Counted from the stretch's first letter, positions 42,790 through 63,945 are shown. The stretch: 64,000 nt of DNA from Metaphire vulgaris (GCA_018105865.1 CM030862.1:13019874-13083873); one strand, 5' to 3'. The notes: generated by a model not told the origin, from the letters alone. Numbers and translations: made by a program.

Positions 42790-45700
42790 ATGGCGGAATA
42801 GGTGAACCAAGCGTTGATTCAGGTTAGGGTATTCCAATATTCAATAAAAGTTAGGTTTTTGTTTTTATTAGGTCTATTTTCTGGTTTAATTTTCAGCGTA
42901 TTTTCGCTTTCTGGTTCTCTTCTTCAACTGTCTCGTGACATTTGGTTCCTATTTCTGCTTCGACATGCCAAGCGTCCTTCAGTACAAATTTCAAGGAGTG
43001 AGTAGGAAGAAAATATAAGCAAATTTGATTATCTTAAGAAGAGGTACTATAAGGATTTCAATAGATCAGTTGAATTCTATGGTGCCAATAGCATGATGCT
43101 TAAGGCATCAGCCGACGGCACTCCAAATCCGATCTGAATTAGAACCAGGTCAAGCCGGAAGGGTCATTCCGATTGGCTGGTGAGCAATCTAAGAGGTATG
43201 GGCCAAAACAAACAGGTGTGTCTTAAGACCAGATCTAAAAGAGGTTAATGTGCTGGTTTTACGACAGTGTTGCTGGCAATGTATCCCATAGCCTGAGATC
43301 AAACACTGAGAAAGAACTAGTGCCTCTTCAGAGGATTCACTTGAAGCTTGAAGATCCGTGTATTTTGAAAGAGACGTTGCTTATACATGTACATGTACTG
43401 ATTAAATTTTTAACAGAATGTGTCTTGTGAGGTGGTCAATGGCTCCAATGCATCCGGTTGTTGTTCAGATTGCCTTGGAATGTCGCCTGAGCATTACAAT
43501 TTACTTTACGCAATCTATGCTTGGACGTAAGTCTCGTAGTTTTACTCGCAGTACGGAATTGTTATTTTGAATATTATTTGAGGATATTTTCGACTGTCTT
43601 ATTACCGTTTCAGTTGGTTGCTCCAAATTTTGCAGATTTTTAAAATACTTCCTTTATGTTATTCCTTTTAAAAGGGACCCACATCTTGATACTCTAGCAC
43701 CATTGATCTCTAGTCACTGTCAATATGTGGACCGTCCAATTGCAAGAATCTTAATGCTACTCCACCATTTGATTTGTGGTCATTTTGCCTAATTTACTGA
43801 ATGAAAAGATTGTTGGTATTTTTATTAATTCATTGTTTTGTTTCTTGTTTATTTGTCAGACATGTTGATCTTTTAATGTCTTGATATTTTGCTGTGTTTT
43901 GTTATGCAATTTTTTCCCTAGGAATGCTGTTGTTGTCATTGGTGCTGGGTTTCTGATTGATAAAATGGGTAATGGAGGTAAGTTGTAATGTTATTCTTAT
44001 CCATTTAGCTGACGATAATGCTAGATGTGAAGCAGATCTTTTGCCTTATTCTTTCTTTTCATCATGGTAATTGCATACAAGTGTTATATTGATTTACTTA
44101 AAGAATTGATTATTGTTGTTGTTATCATCATTGTTATTATTAAAGACAAAATAAATGTGGTAACTTTATCCACAATGGGCTGAGTGGACACCATAGAGTA
44201 AATGGCAGATTTTAAATTATAACGCAGTTTGGGTTCAGTGTTATTGATCACTGAATCGGCAGTATGTTTGTTGATCTGTGTTTTCAGTTGGTGTGTTCTT
44301 GTTCTCATTTCTTTGCCTTCTTGGTTCTGGAATTTTTGCTTTGGGGGCAATATTCCGGGGCACTGCCGCCATGCTTCCGATAATGCTAATTGGTCGACTT
44401 CTGTTTGGCTCTGGGAACGGTTCACTATCAAGTGAGTTTCGTTTTATGTCCTTCTGCTTGTTTGCTTATGTTCTTCTGCTTGTTTGCCTACTGCTAATTA
44501 CCAGTACTGAGTTGCTGATGTAGCATTTGTAATTTAATTAAATAGAAGTTTTGTTTGATTGGAATTTTAGTTGTTCAAAGTCGTATATCGGCCTTCTGGT
44601 TTCGCGACAAGGAGCTTGCGATGGCCTTTGGAGCGACGCTGGCCTTCTCACGTCTTGGCAGTGTCCTCAATTTCCTTCTGACTGTCTCATTCACCGAAAA
44701 ATATGGACTCCCCTGGACTTTATGGGGAGGTAAGGCCTTACCACACAATGTGCCGACGTCATTTGATAAATAGATCAATTTGAATTTTTCATGTTTTGCT
44801 CGACTGATTATGACTTTTGTGTGACTGGTGGGGAAGATAGTCTGAAGAGATTGTTTTGTGAATTGTTATGCTTTTAGGTGCAATACTGTGCGCCGTCAGC
44901 TTCTTATCGGCGATATCGGTGGGGTATTTGGACAAGGTGGGGCTCTTTCAGAGAGGCCAGACTGCCATTGTGCAGGACGAATCGAGCCGTCTGGTTGGTT
45001 GAGTTGAATCTAGTAATACTGGTGTCGTGCATATTTTGAGTGGCTGATATCTGATTCCATTATAGACTGGTTCCAAGTTCTGAATTTCTAAAGTGTGTTC
45101 TGTGGTCTTATATGCTTCTGTTCTTCAATCGAATGGCATGAAATCCTTTGAATGTGGCAGCATTCACTTGTCTGTGTTTTTCTAAAAATTCCACTCTAAA
45201 ATCTGGTTCTTGCATTAGAGTTTGACAGACTTTATGTGAACAAATAGTATTTTTATTTGAGTTAATTATCTTTTATTTAGCATCTAGTTCACTTTATGTC
45301 ATTAGGTTTTTACAAATATAATACTTTTAATTAATAAGCCCAGTATTTGAAAGATGTTATAAAGTCTTGGACAGTATAAGTTCTTTTATAAGACAGAGGT
45401 TTCAACTATCCTTAAAATTTCACACGGGCAGTGACCATCGGTGGAGGCACCCCGTTTCAACATGTAAGTCTGGTTCAGAGATAAGTTAACCTTTATTTGA
45501 ATTTGTTATTTCAGCGATTCACTGACATTAGATACTTCAGCCTGCAGTACTGGCTTCTGGTTCTAGCCATCATGTTCTTCTACAGCGGTGTTTTTCCTTT
45601 CGTTGCCGATGCAAGGTAAGCTTTTGTCCACGTTTTCAGTATTTTTCAAGTATCCCCAAGATTATTGATCATTCTGCATTGATCTAGATATTTAAACGTT

Positions 45701-46700
45701 GGTTCATAGTTGAATTTCTTACGGTTTGTTTACTTTATTGCTTAGTCTATTAATTTCTTAAACGGTCTTTGAATTTTGCTCTGACGATAATAATGATTCA
45801 AGGTATTAGCGTTTTGAATTTTTTGCAGCAAATTTATCATCGACAAGTACGAATATACGCAGACTAAGGCGTCGTATGCAGCTGGTGCCGTGTATTTTGT
45901 CTCGATGTTGTCACCATTCGTGGGGCTACTTATTGTGAGTTTTGAGATTTGTTGTCTTGAATCGGTTCTTTTGTATCTACTACTTGTCAGATTTTTCTGT
46001 GACTGATTCTATGTTTTTCTTGTGATATTTCTAACAGGACAACATTGGAAAGAGAGGATATTTGGCTTTAACCTGCAGCACTCTAACGGTTCCAGTTTAT
46101 GCAATGCTCGCCTACTCGAACATTCCTGCTCCTGTTATGACCATTTGGCTTGGTCTCACGTATACTGTGGTCGCGGTGAGAGCAACATTGCAGCTCTTCA
46201 AACAACTGCTGGGTTGTAGCTTATGTCGGATTTATTTGAAAATTGTTTTATCAATCAGATTCTTTGTCATTTGCCTTTAATTCGATCATATTAGCTGGTC
46301 TGTTGGAAACATTTCCGATGTCTTTGAACGTATTTTCGTGAGCTGTTCCTCCCTTTGTGCAGGGAAGCCTTTTCCCGTCAATCCCTCTTGTCGTTCCTCA
46401 AGCATCCGTTGGATTGGCGATGGGGGTGAATGGATCGATCCAAATGATTGGAGTCGGGATTTCAAACCTTGTTGTTGGCGCTCTTCTCGGTGAATCCGAA
46501 GGGTAAAGAGCGTTTCGGATTTTTTATCTGAGCTTCACTTTCACAATTATATAAATAATGTTCTCTTATGGCTTTTACTTAAATCATTTATAGAGCTAAT
46601 GTTGACGTTATTCATTGCATTGGTTGTAATTTCTTGTGTGATTCTTTGTAATGTGTTCACGCAGTTCTTATAGGACGAGTCACCACAATAATCAGTCGTT

Positions 46701-46762
<62 letters not shown>

Positions 46763-46809
46763 TTGTGCTTCAGCATTAGAACTGGTTGTATAAATGTGCA
46801 TAACACAGC

Positions 46810-46886
<77 letters not shown>

Positions 46887-47309
46887 TTGTTATTGCTGTA
46901 TTGCAGGAAAGACCGAGACGAAAAAATTAGACGTTGGCAGCACGTCATGATATTTCTGATGTGCAACACTGTGCTATGCGTTGTTTCGAGCTTCTTTGTC
47001 AATGTTGTTGACAGATTTAGGGTAGGATTTCTCCTCATTGGCATTTCTCACCTTTTATATATATATATTTTTAAAATTAACTTCTGAGTTGATTCGATAA
47101 ATAAATGAAAACGATATCTTTTCATGGATAAATTACTGTGTATTAGTAGTCATTTGTTTGGCTGGTTGTTTCTTTCATAGGAAAGAGTCCTCAACCAGAA
47201 CAAGCAAGAACGTCTAACCCGACAGATGCTCGAGAAGAGCAGCTCGTTCACAGCGACTCTCTACGCCCGAACGACGTTTATGAATCGTCCGAGACAGACC
47301 CTCTTCTGA
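42790..47309 (+). CDS. MFSD1: MFSD1, lysosomal MFS transporter
   Basis: Major-facilitator protein of the lysosomal membrane; the mammalian protein exports dipeptides with GLMP. Exons: 42790-42822, 42897-43001, 43469-43526, 43922-43977, 44288-44431, 44571-44729, 44878-44993, 45515-45615, 45829-45934, 46038-46175, 46363-46502, 46907-47021, 47181-47309. Phases agree throughout. Hydrophobic segments alternate as in a 12-TM MFS fold; signatures include FGSYFCFDMPSVLQ, GAGFLIDK, GRLLFGSGNGSLS, FWFRDKELAMAFG, LSPFVGLLIDNIGKRG and VPQASVGLAMGVNGSIQMIG. From the ATG at 42790 the frame hits TAG after three codons. One extra A in the AA at 42797-42798 opens it into the correct phase, so I infer a one-base error. 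A competing acceptor at 47186 would give another C-terminus ending at 47347. Confidence 0.93.
43070..43400. repeat. Dispersed repeat in MFSD1 intron 2
   Basis: TTCTATGGTGCCAATAGC, GGCATCAGCCGACGGCACTC and CAGGTGTGTCTTAAGACC match the segment at 12512-12605 and echo 42350-42660. At least about 300 bp; probably SINE or LINE 3' sequence. Confidence 0.55.
46703..46887. repeat. Facing (AAT)n and (ATT)n arrays before MFSD1 exon 12
   Basis: About 20 AAT units, about 50 bp of unique sequence, then about 14 ATT units and 12 ACT units ending 19 bases before the acceptor AG at 46905-46906. The two blocks are complementary and could fold back. Confidence 0.9.
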
Positions 47310-47347
47310 TTGGTCGACCCGTTGGCCGGCCGTCTAGGATAAACTAG
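47186..47347 (+). CDS. MFSD1: Alternative MFSD1 terminal exon (tandem acceptor)
   Basis: A second AG lies five bases inside exon 13 (GAAAG, 47181-47185). Splicing there stays in phase 0 with exon 12 and opens a different frame for 53 codons to a TAG at 47345-47347. The predicted tail is hydrophilic and contains ESSETDPLLIG, an acidic dileucine [DE]xxxL[LI] signal of the kind that sends proteins to lysosomes. The first acceptor gives a basic 42-codon tail instead. Which form is used cannot be told from DNA. Confidence 0.45.
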   Translation, partial: SPQPEQARTSNPTDAREEQLVHSDSLRPNDVYESSETDPLLIGRPVGRPSRIN

Positions 47348-48306
47348 GTCGTCATTTCGTCTTTGGCCTCATTAGGGGTTGACGTTTGTCAGTCATTCTG
47401 CAGCCTATGTTATATTCATCTATTAATATTAATGAATACTGGAATGCATAGATATTTTCTTCTCTCGGCAGCTGTATTACAATTCTGCTGAACTGAAAAA
47501 CAAGTTTATTTGCATCGCTAGTAATAATTAGGTCATCAACCCTTACCAACTCTTCATATATATATATGAAAGTAGCACACATCAACATGGTACTTAAGGG
47601 GTTAAGTAATACTTGGTTCTTTTAATGCATATTGGAGCTTTTTCATATTATTCTGTTGTATGATCAATGTAATGTTTCTGTCAAGTAAATGAGTCGAGCA
47701 TTGCAGAATTATTTCATGTTGATTTTTGCATTTTCTTTCAAATGTTATATGAAATTTTACCATTTTGTTAGTTAGAGATTATGTTTAAGAGATTTTAAGA
47801 GGCTTCGAATCGATGCATTTAGTTGTTCGTTGGTTTTTGTGTGTATCTATCTGACTCTTAAAACCGAGGTTCTTATCGGCTGCATCGTTGTTTATATATA
47901 GATGGCGCCAGTGCTTTACATATTTTACCATGTAAGTTTATTGATCTGAATTACCGAGAAACTGTAATTATGCTGCTTATATTTTATATTTAAGTTCTGT
48001 GTTTTGCTGTGGACATAGGTTTTCCTGTCTCTTTTCAACTCATAATTATCAAAGTGGTGAATTAATTTACTTAAGTGTTGTTATCACGTTAAAAAGATTT
48101 AACTCGGATTTTAAAAGACTTTAATGAAGACCAGGTGGTGCAATTAACCACAAATGCTGTCTGTAGTTTCATTCTCTGACAATGGCACTGACAATTAGTA
48201 ATTGCAAGAAAAGCATTTTTATTGTATATATGGTCTTAGACATGCTCAGCACTCTGAATAGTTTTCATACTTGCTTTCTGCATGTATATATGTATGTGTG
48301 TGTGTG

Positions 48307-48355
<49 letters not shown>

Positions 48356-48723
48356 CATAGAATGAATTTTTTATATATTGTAAATTTAGGATTTGTGTAT
48401 TGGGTGCCGTGTTATTAACAAATTATATTATTGCATCTTTGTTAGAGAATGGAATAAATAAGGTGTGATGTCACTGCTATGTAGCAGTAGTAGCTCTATG
48501 CATTAGCAGTTAATGTTTTTATTACTAAATTGAAACCATAGCTAGTGGAGGTTCAAAAATACTGTTGTGTAATCTATTTCTACTAAAAAATTTCCCGAGG
48601 CTTAAATGTTGGCGATAATAAGCATGAACAGTTTTAATAGATTCCATTTTATTTTAAGAATCAGATGTAGAAATAAAAGCTGCAATGTTTTTGAACTACT
48701 ATGATGGCTTATAGGTAACTAAC
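47348..48723 (+). other. MFSD1 3' UTR and flank
   Basis: AT-rich with a (TA)n tract at 48310-48354 and an AATAAA at 48453-48458 that could end a UTR of about 1.1 kb. TAAGGGGTTAA at 47595 matches the terminus of the piggyBac-like MITE at 59148. No other gene seen. Confidence 0.5.
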
Positions 48724-48930
48724 TAGTGGCGTAGCCAGGATTACAGAATAGGAGGGGACTTCCACGTTTTTAGGCCCACTTGTCTTGAACAAGCGATAAA
48801 AGGTTGTCATCTCAAACACTTTGAAGTCTACTGTCTGGTGTGTTTTCCTCGATCTAATACTACCCCATTAACACACCCCCCACCTACTCACCACCGGTTT
48901 TGGACAAATCTCACGACCTCGAAATAAATA
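48724..48930. mobile_element. TGGCGTAGCCAGG-family MITE, 3'-truncated
   Basis: Begins TAGTGGCGTAGCCAGGATTA and shares CACCGGTTTT and AATCTCACGAC with the complete copy at 56755-57002. The right terminus is not recognisable. Confidence 0.65.
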
Positions 48931-49127
48931 CAGCAACAGATATGCAATATCGTGGTATTGTATTTTACAATGTTGCGCTTGATTTCGAAATATTTTTGCA
49001 CAGCAACATTTCAGTGCATTTGACTCATTGTCATTATACTGTATATGATAAAACAAGATTCTACGTAATGTTTTCTAAATTGAAGCGGTGGTGTAAGCCA
49101 CTTGTGAATGAAGACTCCTTTGGTCGG

Positions 49128-51893
49128 TTATGTTGGAATTGAGACAAGGCCCGCAGTTCCTTGGCCCAGGGTCTGACCAGCAACCGCTGTTTCCAACGGT
49201 TTGAAGCCGAGCTCGTCAACCGGAATTCCAAACTGGCCGAGTCTGGATTCGTACGTTTTCAGAACGTCATTGTGTGCCTGAAAGAAATACAACTATTACT
49301 TTCAGAATTGCAGTCTAATTAGGCCTGAGCGATTATTCATACTCAATCTGCAGTTCATACTTTTTATGTAAGCAAATTAAAAGACATTTAAATATCTCTG
49401 GTTCATAAAGGCCACGTTTCAAAGGCCTGTACCTTGCATACTCTTGCGAGCTCATACTGAAGATCTTTGATGGCAACGTTCTTTGAATCCAAAACATCCT
49501 AAAATAGATTAAGAAAGGATAAATAACTGATAAATCAAAATTTAAGAGGCAGATTTAAGCTCCCGAAGAGTGCAGAGGATTAAACCTGATCACATAAATC
49601 AGACAAGTTACCTCCATACTATCAACAAATGTAGTACTTAGATGTGAGACACTTTGTGAAATATTAGCCTATATTATAACTTAGTGATATAGAAATTTGG
49701 TTGTTAGTATCTAGACCGTTGCTGTTTTGACCTCATAGAAGTGAGAGTGACAAAAGAGAAAGTGTATATCCTACCTCAAGTTTTCTTGTGACGACACTCA
49801 GTGCAGTGGGGTCAAGATTAGAGGCAGACAGAACTTCATTCAACTGGGCTTCTTTCTTTTCAAGCGTATCGGAAATCGCTCCGAGTTTCTTTTCCAGGAG
49901 AAGATTCTTGAAGCCGCTCTTCTGCTGGACTTCGTGAATCGCCTTTACGAACTTTGCATAGAGTTCGTCTCGCTCTGCCTCTATCTGCAAGATTTTATTC
50001 ACATCTTTCTTCTTAGGTGATCGATTAATTATGGCTTGAAACAAGTAGCAACAGCCTCGATTTAAATTATCTGGATTACTTGTTGATAATTCAAAATATC
50101 CAGGACAATGTTAGCAATAATGATTATTTTCATGATGCTTATTATTTTCAGTAGCATAGAAAAGGTTGGAGAATTGGGGGGACACCATCATTTATATAGC
50201 AACCTTTACCTGGTTTGACTAGGGGATTGAGATGGGGGCATTGTTAGATCCCTCTGCAGGGTTTGGGTGGAGCCTATATCTCACATTTTCACTATATAGG
50301 AGTGCAAGACATGCATTTAGAAAGTCAGATTAAATATCAGTGCAGATAAATCCTTCTGCCATTAAGACTACAGGTACTGTACATAGAGAATTCTTTCAGT
50401 TTTACTATTTTTCACCTTAGCAAATGAAATTTTAAATGTCATATTTGTTTTATGATTAAAATTTCTGCAATGAACTTAAGAAACCTTTTCGAAGCGCTGC
50501 TCAAGAACTTCATATTTGAATTCCCGGTCTTTGAGCGTCTGGTCTGAAACTCTAAGTCTTGCTTTTGTCGTCTGAAAAAAGAAAATAAACCATCGGATTA
50601 AGTCACATGATTAGGTCACATGCTAAACATTTCAGAATTTAGCATGTGCCAAACATTAGAAGTCGCCTGACCAGCCACGTCTTAACACACTTTCATGCAA
50701 AACTCAATACTACATGTATCATGACTGACAATAAGACCGTCCTTAAGAAAATAAAAAATATTAATTATAAAAACAAGGCTTAGAGTGGTTCAGTAAGGTC
50801 TGCACTATGTGAGAACCACTATTAGATAGCAGTAATACTGTTCAGGGCAGCATAGACAATTTAAATGAGCATATTATTTTTCCAACCAGACAGTGTTTGG
50901 ATATAAATGCAAACTATACTTCTGTTAACTTGACACATAAGAGATGGGTGCTATAGGCGGGTGAGTGCTATATGAATGAAAATACGGCCGAATGGAAATT
51001 GACTTACCGCTAGAAGCTGTTTGTCTTTGTCGTAATTTGCCATCTGTCGCCGCATTTCGTCGAGTTCCGAGCGCGCCCTCTGCAGTGGCTCCACAAGGCG
51101 CTTGTTCTCGCCAATCAGCTCAGCATTGTGCTTCTCAAGTCGATCTTTCTCCTTCTTCTTCTCCTCCACGTCTGCCTGAAATCGAGAGCAACAAAAAGTC
51201 AACAACTTTTCGCACAGCGCAAAAAGTCGTGGATTGACTACAATGACCACGGTTCTGAATATATTGAGTGAAAAATCTTTCTTTAAATCGGGGAGGGGAG
51301 GGGGGGGGTTGACGCTGATAACAGAGGAAACAGTATGTTGTCTCGTTTTGAGTCACCGACCTTAAGTGTGTTGATGAGAGCCAGGCTGTTGAGCATCACG
51401 TCGTTGTAGTAGTTCTTAATGTCGCTGAATGCTTTCTCGTGGTTGCGGGTGAGCTCGTTGATTTGTGCGTTTTTCCTCTCTTCCACCTCGTGTATCTCCG
51501 TCTTGCGCCTCAGATCCAGTTCGTCACGCAGGCTTCTCATCTTGCGGTCATACTTCTCCTCGATCTCCTTCGCCCTTCTCTCAAAGTCCGACCTCGAATT
51601 TGTGACTTCCTCGTCGTGTTTCTAAGGAATTTATAAACCGACTTTTAAATATAAAATTACTTATGAACAAAGAGATAGTAGATGAATGATAGGCCATGTC
51701 AAATTAATTTGTTTTATGGAGCTGATCTGGTATAGAATTCCCAAAATCTGTTTGCTTTTTGTAGACAAAGATTCAAAGGTAACAGTTGCAACAGACTCGG
51801 CAGACAAAAGGTGGAATAGAGGGCTGCAAGAGTGACAGTGGTTTTAACACAGGGGAGGTCCTACTAAACCACTTAAAATCCTATGATTATTAT

Positions 51894-51964
<71 letters not shown>

Positions 51965-53784
51965 TACTACTACTACTACTACTACTATTAATATTAATAT
52001 TATTAATATTACTATTATAAGGGCCTTATGTAGCACCTCTTATATTTCTACTCAGAGGTGAGTAGAAATAATATTAACAATTATTATTATTACTGGATAA
52101 TTATTCAAGTCTCTAAATTCTGATTTATGTTTGCCACATCTACATAGGACCGATTGAAAGTACTTTGATTGGATGTTTCGTCGTTTCGTTTACCGTTTGA
52201 AGATTTTTGATCGTCTGTTCGTGCTGCAGTTGCTGTTCCTTCATAGACACTTTCAAGTCGCGTTTGTCTTTGCGAAGATCAAGTTCGTTTGAGTTCATTT
52301 CGTTTTTTGCGATGTTCAGCTTCAGCGTGTTTTCGGCCTTTTGCTCCGTCATGTTCGTCTGCTGCTCGAAAAGCAGGTGCTTCACCTTCTGCTTGTACAC
52401 CTGGAATTGCAATCAATGCCAACTCAACCGAAACTCTTCCTAACATTAAAAGTCAATTCTTAGAAATGTACTTACCTGTAAGCATACATGGTAACTCACA
52501 GATCATTTCAAAATGCTTAATAAAAAAGCCATATATACCCTAATCCACAACAGCTTCTAGAAATAAGCCTTGCTCTTAACAAAGAAAAGCATTTAGTCTT
52601 AGGTCAGTAGCTTCTATAAAAGTTTCATTTTTTGACCAAACTATAAAAATCAATGAGATGAATACCAATACCTAATGAATAATCAAAACTTTATGAATAT
52701 GCATGAATGAAGTTGCCTTGATCTCTGTTTGATGTTTCTCCTCTCGATCTTCCATCTCCCGATCTTTGTTCCTCAGTTCAGACTTGGACTGTTCAAGCTT
52801 GTTCTTCTCGATCTCCCAAAACGTGTTCACCTTATCACGCTCCAGCTGAAAGTAATTCCGTTCTTCTCGCTCGCGATCTAGCTCCTCACGCAATCTCTTT
52901 ACATGTTCCTCCAACTAAAAGCACACACACACGATAATAAGATTCACCTTCTAGAGTTTAATACTGCGGAGTTGACTGGTTTGCCTACTAAATATATGCA
53001 AATACCTGGAAGAATCTGAGAAAAACATGGCCACATCCCTTTATCTGATAGATGAAAAGTAATGAACATCATCATAAGAATTACAGAATGAAATTAATTC
53101 ATGAAATTTTGATTCTAATAAATTCTTTTAGAGATAATGGCAATGAGTTTAAGTTCTTGTTTCTTTATTATATGCCTGTGGTGATTTCCTGCAACTTCCG
53201 TGTGCCTAAATGGCATGCTAAGAATTTCTTAGTAAGAACCATACGTGACTAGATGCTAAAAAGTGGATTCAAATCAATCAGAGATAACCCTAGATGACGG
53301 TTTACTACCCAGGTATTAAACATAAACCTGTTCTTTGGTCATTTCTTCTGTGGAAATGCCATCTATAATTGTTGGTGTTTTAGCCGCATTCTTCTTCTTC
53401 CCTTTCCCTTTCTTTCCTGCCTTCTTTTTCGGAGGCTAAAACCAACGCAACAGCATAAATAATGAATGGCTTAACAATATAACAGTATTCCCAAAATTAC
53501 ATTCTCTATCGTCTTACCACTTTCTCAAAATTTCGTTATTTACTCTAGCGAACAGAAAACAAGAAACACTAAAAAAAGTAAAAGATAATCATGGTTTAAA
53601 TGTCCTATAGCTGTTCTACAGGTAATAATCAGTAATGCAGATAGCAGGTGCTATCATATGTAGAACCTGAATGCGCCAATAATTCAATGAACGAAGAACT
53701 GCTGACATTTGAAAACGAGCTGTTTAGTTTTATCTACGAGATTCGACTTAAACATACTTATTTTATTTTATTAAAACTTACCAT
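49128..53784 (-). CDS. GAS8: GAS8 / DRC4, nexin-dynein regulatory complex subunit
   Basis: Coiled-coil component of the N-DRC that links axonemal doublets and controls dynein in motile cilia. Exons in transcript order: 53784-53782 (ATG only), 53435-53328, 52914-52717, 52400-52194, 51621-51361, 51175-51008, 50571-50485, 49984-49775, 49498-49433, 49277-49128. All are phase 0 and total 1458 nt (485 aa; human 478). A Lys-rich start ([13 protein letters not shown]) precedes EEMTKEQ. Heptad coiled coils fill the rest ([42 protein letters not shown]). The conserved end is [17 protein letters not shown]. The exon 3-4 intron uses a GC donor (AAG|GCAACT at 52716-52715). Confinement of the coding part of exon 1 to the start codon is unusual but gives a phase-perfect model. 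Confidence 0.96.
50776..50821 (+). repeat. 45-bp dispersed motif, copy 6
   Basis: Full copy: TTAGAGTGGTTCAGTAAGG, then ATGTGAGAACCACT, in GAS8 intron 6. No adjacent microsatellite. Confidence 0.7.
51836..51882 (-). repeat. 45-bp dispersed motif, copy 7
   Basis: Reverse copy: AGTGGTTTTAACACAGG, then CCTACTAAACCACTTAAAA, followed at once by ATT and ACT repeats (51884-51985). Confidence 0.75.
51888..52018 (+). repeat. (ACT)n microsatellite in GAS8 intron 4
   Basis: About 30 ACT units, one slip, then ATT variants. A short inverted pair CACCTCTTATATTTCTACTC / GAGTAGAAATAATATT follows at 52035-52075. Confidence 0.85.
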
Positions 53785-54802
53785 CTGTTGTTATATTTAT
53801 TGTTGTTGAAATAAAATTTAGTCCTCCTCTTGTTCCTATTCTCTCGATCCACGCGTTACCATGGATTTCTGTGGTTCCGCTTTAATCGCTAGATGGACAG
53901 TACTTTCTTTGCTATGGTTCTCTGTTGTATAACCGACTCAGACATGCCGAATAAACAGACCTTGAGCACAGCTGTCTGGAATAAGTTTCTACTTAGATGA
54001 TATCATTGTTAGAGCCTTTATGAGATGAGAGAGGTCTAAACATACCACAAGTAATTTATACGAGAATTTGTAAGTGGTTCTCACACAGAGCAGTCCCTAC
54101 TGAACCACTTTAAACCTTGTTATATTATATATTATAAATGTATAGCATTGATTTGGAATGCTTTCGATAGGTGGCAGCAGTTTGACCGTTCTTGTAGGCA
54201 TATATTAATTATGATTTAGCGCCAGTTTTTTTCTATTCTGAAGTAGACTAGCGGTAGGCATTTCGAAATTTTATCTGTGCAGAACTGTTGATCGATCTAA
54301 ATAATTGGACTAAAATATTTATTCCGAATATAAATGTTGCATTGATCTTTTAGTTTCAATGCATTCACAAAAGAGGGAAAATCGGCAAAATGTCTGATAT
54401 TATAAAATTTTCTATTTCTGAAAAAAATCACTGGATTCGACCCTGAACTGCATCTGAGAAAAACTTTCGGCCATCAGAGGGGGGAAAATTCCATGAAAAT
54501 TGTTCATTATCACCCAACTGCCATAGTTTTCTTCCGGTTTTCGTAGCGCCGAAAATTCGTAGAACTTCGTGATTTTGGACTGATCGATTTGAATCCGTGA
54601 CAGGACCACGTTCGCGGCCAAGAAAAGAAGAGGAAGGGGGAAGAAGGAGGAGGAGGGGAGGAGGATGACGTGGTGGAGGAAGCATTGATTGAACAACTGC
54701 GTAACAAGGAATCGATGAATGCGTTGTCGTTGGTTCCGTTGCATTTATTACCAACGTTCAGACAACAACGTTACCAACTGAACGCAAAGCACGGCATAAT
54801 AA

Positions 54803-54854
<52 letters not shown>

Positions 54855-55541
54855 GCCACTCGGTAATAACAGACTCCGAAGCCTTGACAAAGATAACAGA
54901 TTTATACGAGGGAAAGGGATGGAGGGAAGGGAGGAGGAGGAGGAGGAGGAGGAGGAGGAGGAGGAGGAGGAGGAGGAGGAAAAGGGGAACGAGAGAAGAC
55001 CACGATCTTCCTCCCGTCTCTTCCAACGCATTGGTTCTGACATTTTCCCAGCACTCCGCCACGGCCCTGAGCTGGCCTGGATCAGCCGGAGAGATGACAG
55101 GACCTGGAGCCGGCTTCTGCCCACAATCCGGACGACTGTACTCCGTCTGGATCGGCGCCTGAGCACATCGCCTCTGCCGCCGACGCCGCCGCCGAGTATC
55201 AAGGAGTCCAGAGGATGATCTTTCCACTTTTAAACAATCCGCATCGCCGAAGTCCCGGAACCACGGAGAACACAACCGCCATCCACGGCCTAATAATATC
55301 CCAGGCGCAGCGAAGGCCGCCTCGCCCTCGGACAGGCCCGACCGCCGGATACGGCACTAACACAACGGCCCTCTCTCCTCCACCATACCGTAGGCCCGCT
55401 TCCATAACTATAATACGCCGTCTGTAGTAATAATGTGCATATATCGGCCGCAGCAGCTTCGTTTGGCCAGCACAACAGAGGCCGCCGAATGCAGAGCCTG
55501 AGATTTAAGGGCGTCTATACTCGATCCCGACGCTAGGTGGC

Positions 55542-55608
<67 letters not shown>

Positions 55609-56200
55609 CGGAGACGAAATATCGAACCGAGGGGAGAGCCGCAAAGATTCTCTGTCCTATATACCTTAACGCCGTCGTCACTTTTTTGCGGTCGGATTTT
55701 CTACTGGAATTGCTGCTCTGTTCATATTGCACTGTTTTTAAATTTATTATTATTATTATTATTTCGCCAGTTATTTCGCCAACGACGAAAACGATGCTGA
55801 ACAGCGGTGGCGGGAAGGAGGCCACGAGTATCTGCTGCAACAGATTTTCACGCACTTGATGATGTATGAACGAGACGGCGAGAACGATTAGAGTGGAGGG
55901 GGGGGGCGGGTGCAGTGGGTTATTTCGGAGTTATGAATGTCGATGGACGCAATCCGATGTCCTGGACATCGAGGCGATGACGTTCTGACGGAGCGGTTGG
56001 CGAGATTCGATTCTTTTGTTCGCTTTAAAAATTCGTTAAAATCTTCTTCTCCATGTCCTCGAGTTTTCTCCTTCTCGGAAGAGGAGAATTACTTCCCGAG
56101 CGGGGATCGTCGTTTCAAGCGGCGCCCTGAGACTGTCTCCCTCTCTCTCCCTCCCTCCCTCTCTCTCTCTTCGAGGCGCGCCGTCGGGCATCATCGCTCC
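53785..56200. other. Head-to-head spacer GAS8/junctophilin
   Basis: Contains a 45-bp motif copy (54071), (TA)n at 54805-54853, (GGA)n at 54930-54980, (CT)n at 55539-55602 and CT-rich sequence at 56140-56172. GC content rises toward the junctophilin start, so a 5' UTR and promoter are likely in 55000-56200. Long open frames here follow the simple repeats and match nothing I know. Confidence 0.5.
54071..54117 (-). repeat. 45-bp dispersed motif, copy 8 (best preserved)
   Basis: AAGTGGTTCTCACACAGAG, then CAGTCCCTACTGAACCACTT and TAAACC. The AAGTGGTT and AACCACTT ends are inverted copies, making a hyphenated palindrome. No adjoining microsatellite. Confidence 0.8.

Positions 56201-63945
<7,745 letters not shown>

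Noticed and set aside
54670..55275. Overlapping frames of 143-182 codons on both strands
   Set aside because: They run through TA and GGA repeats and resemble no protein family; more likely 5' flank of junctophilin.
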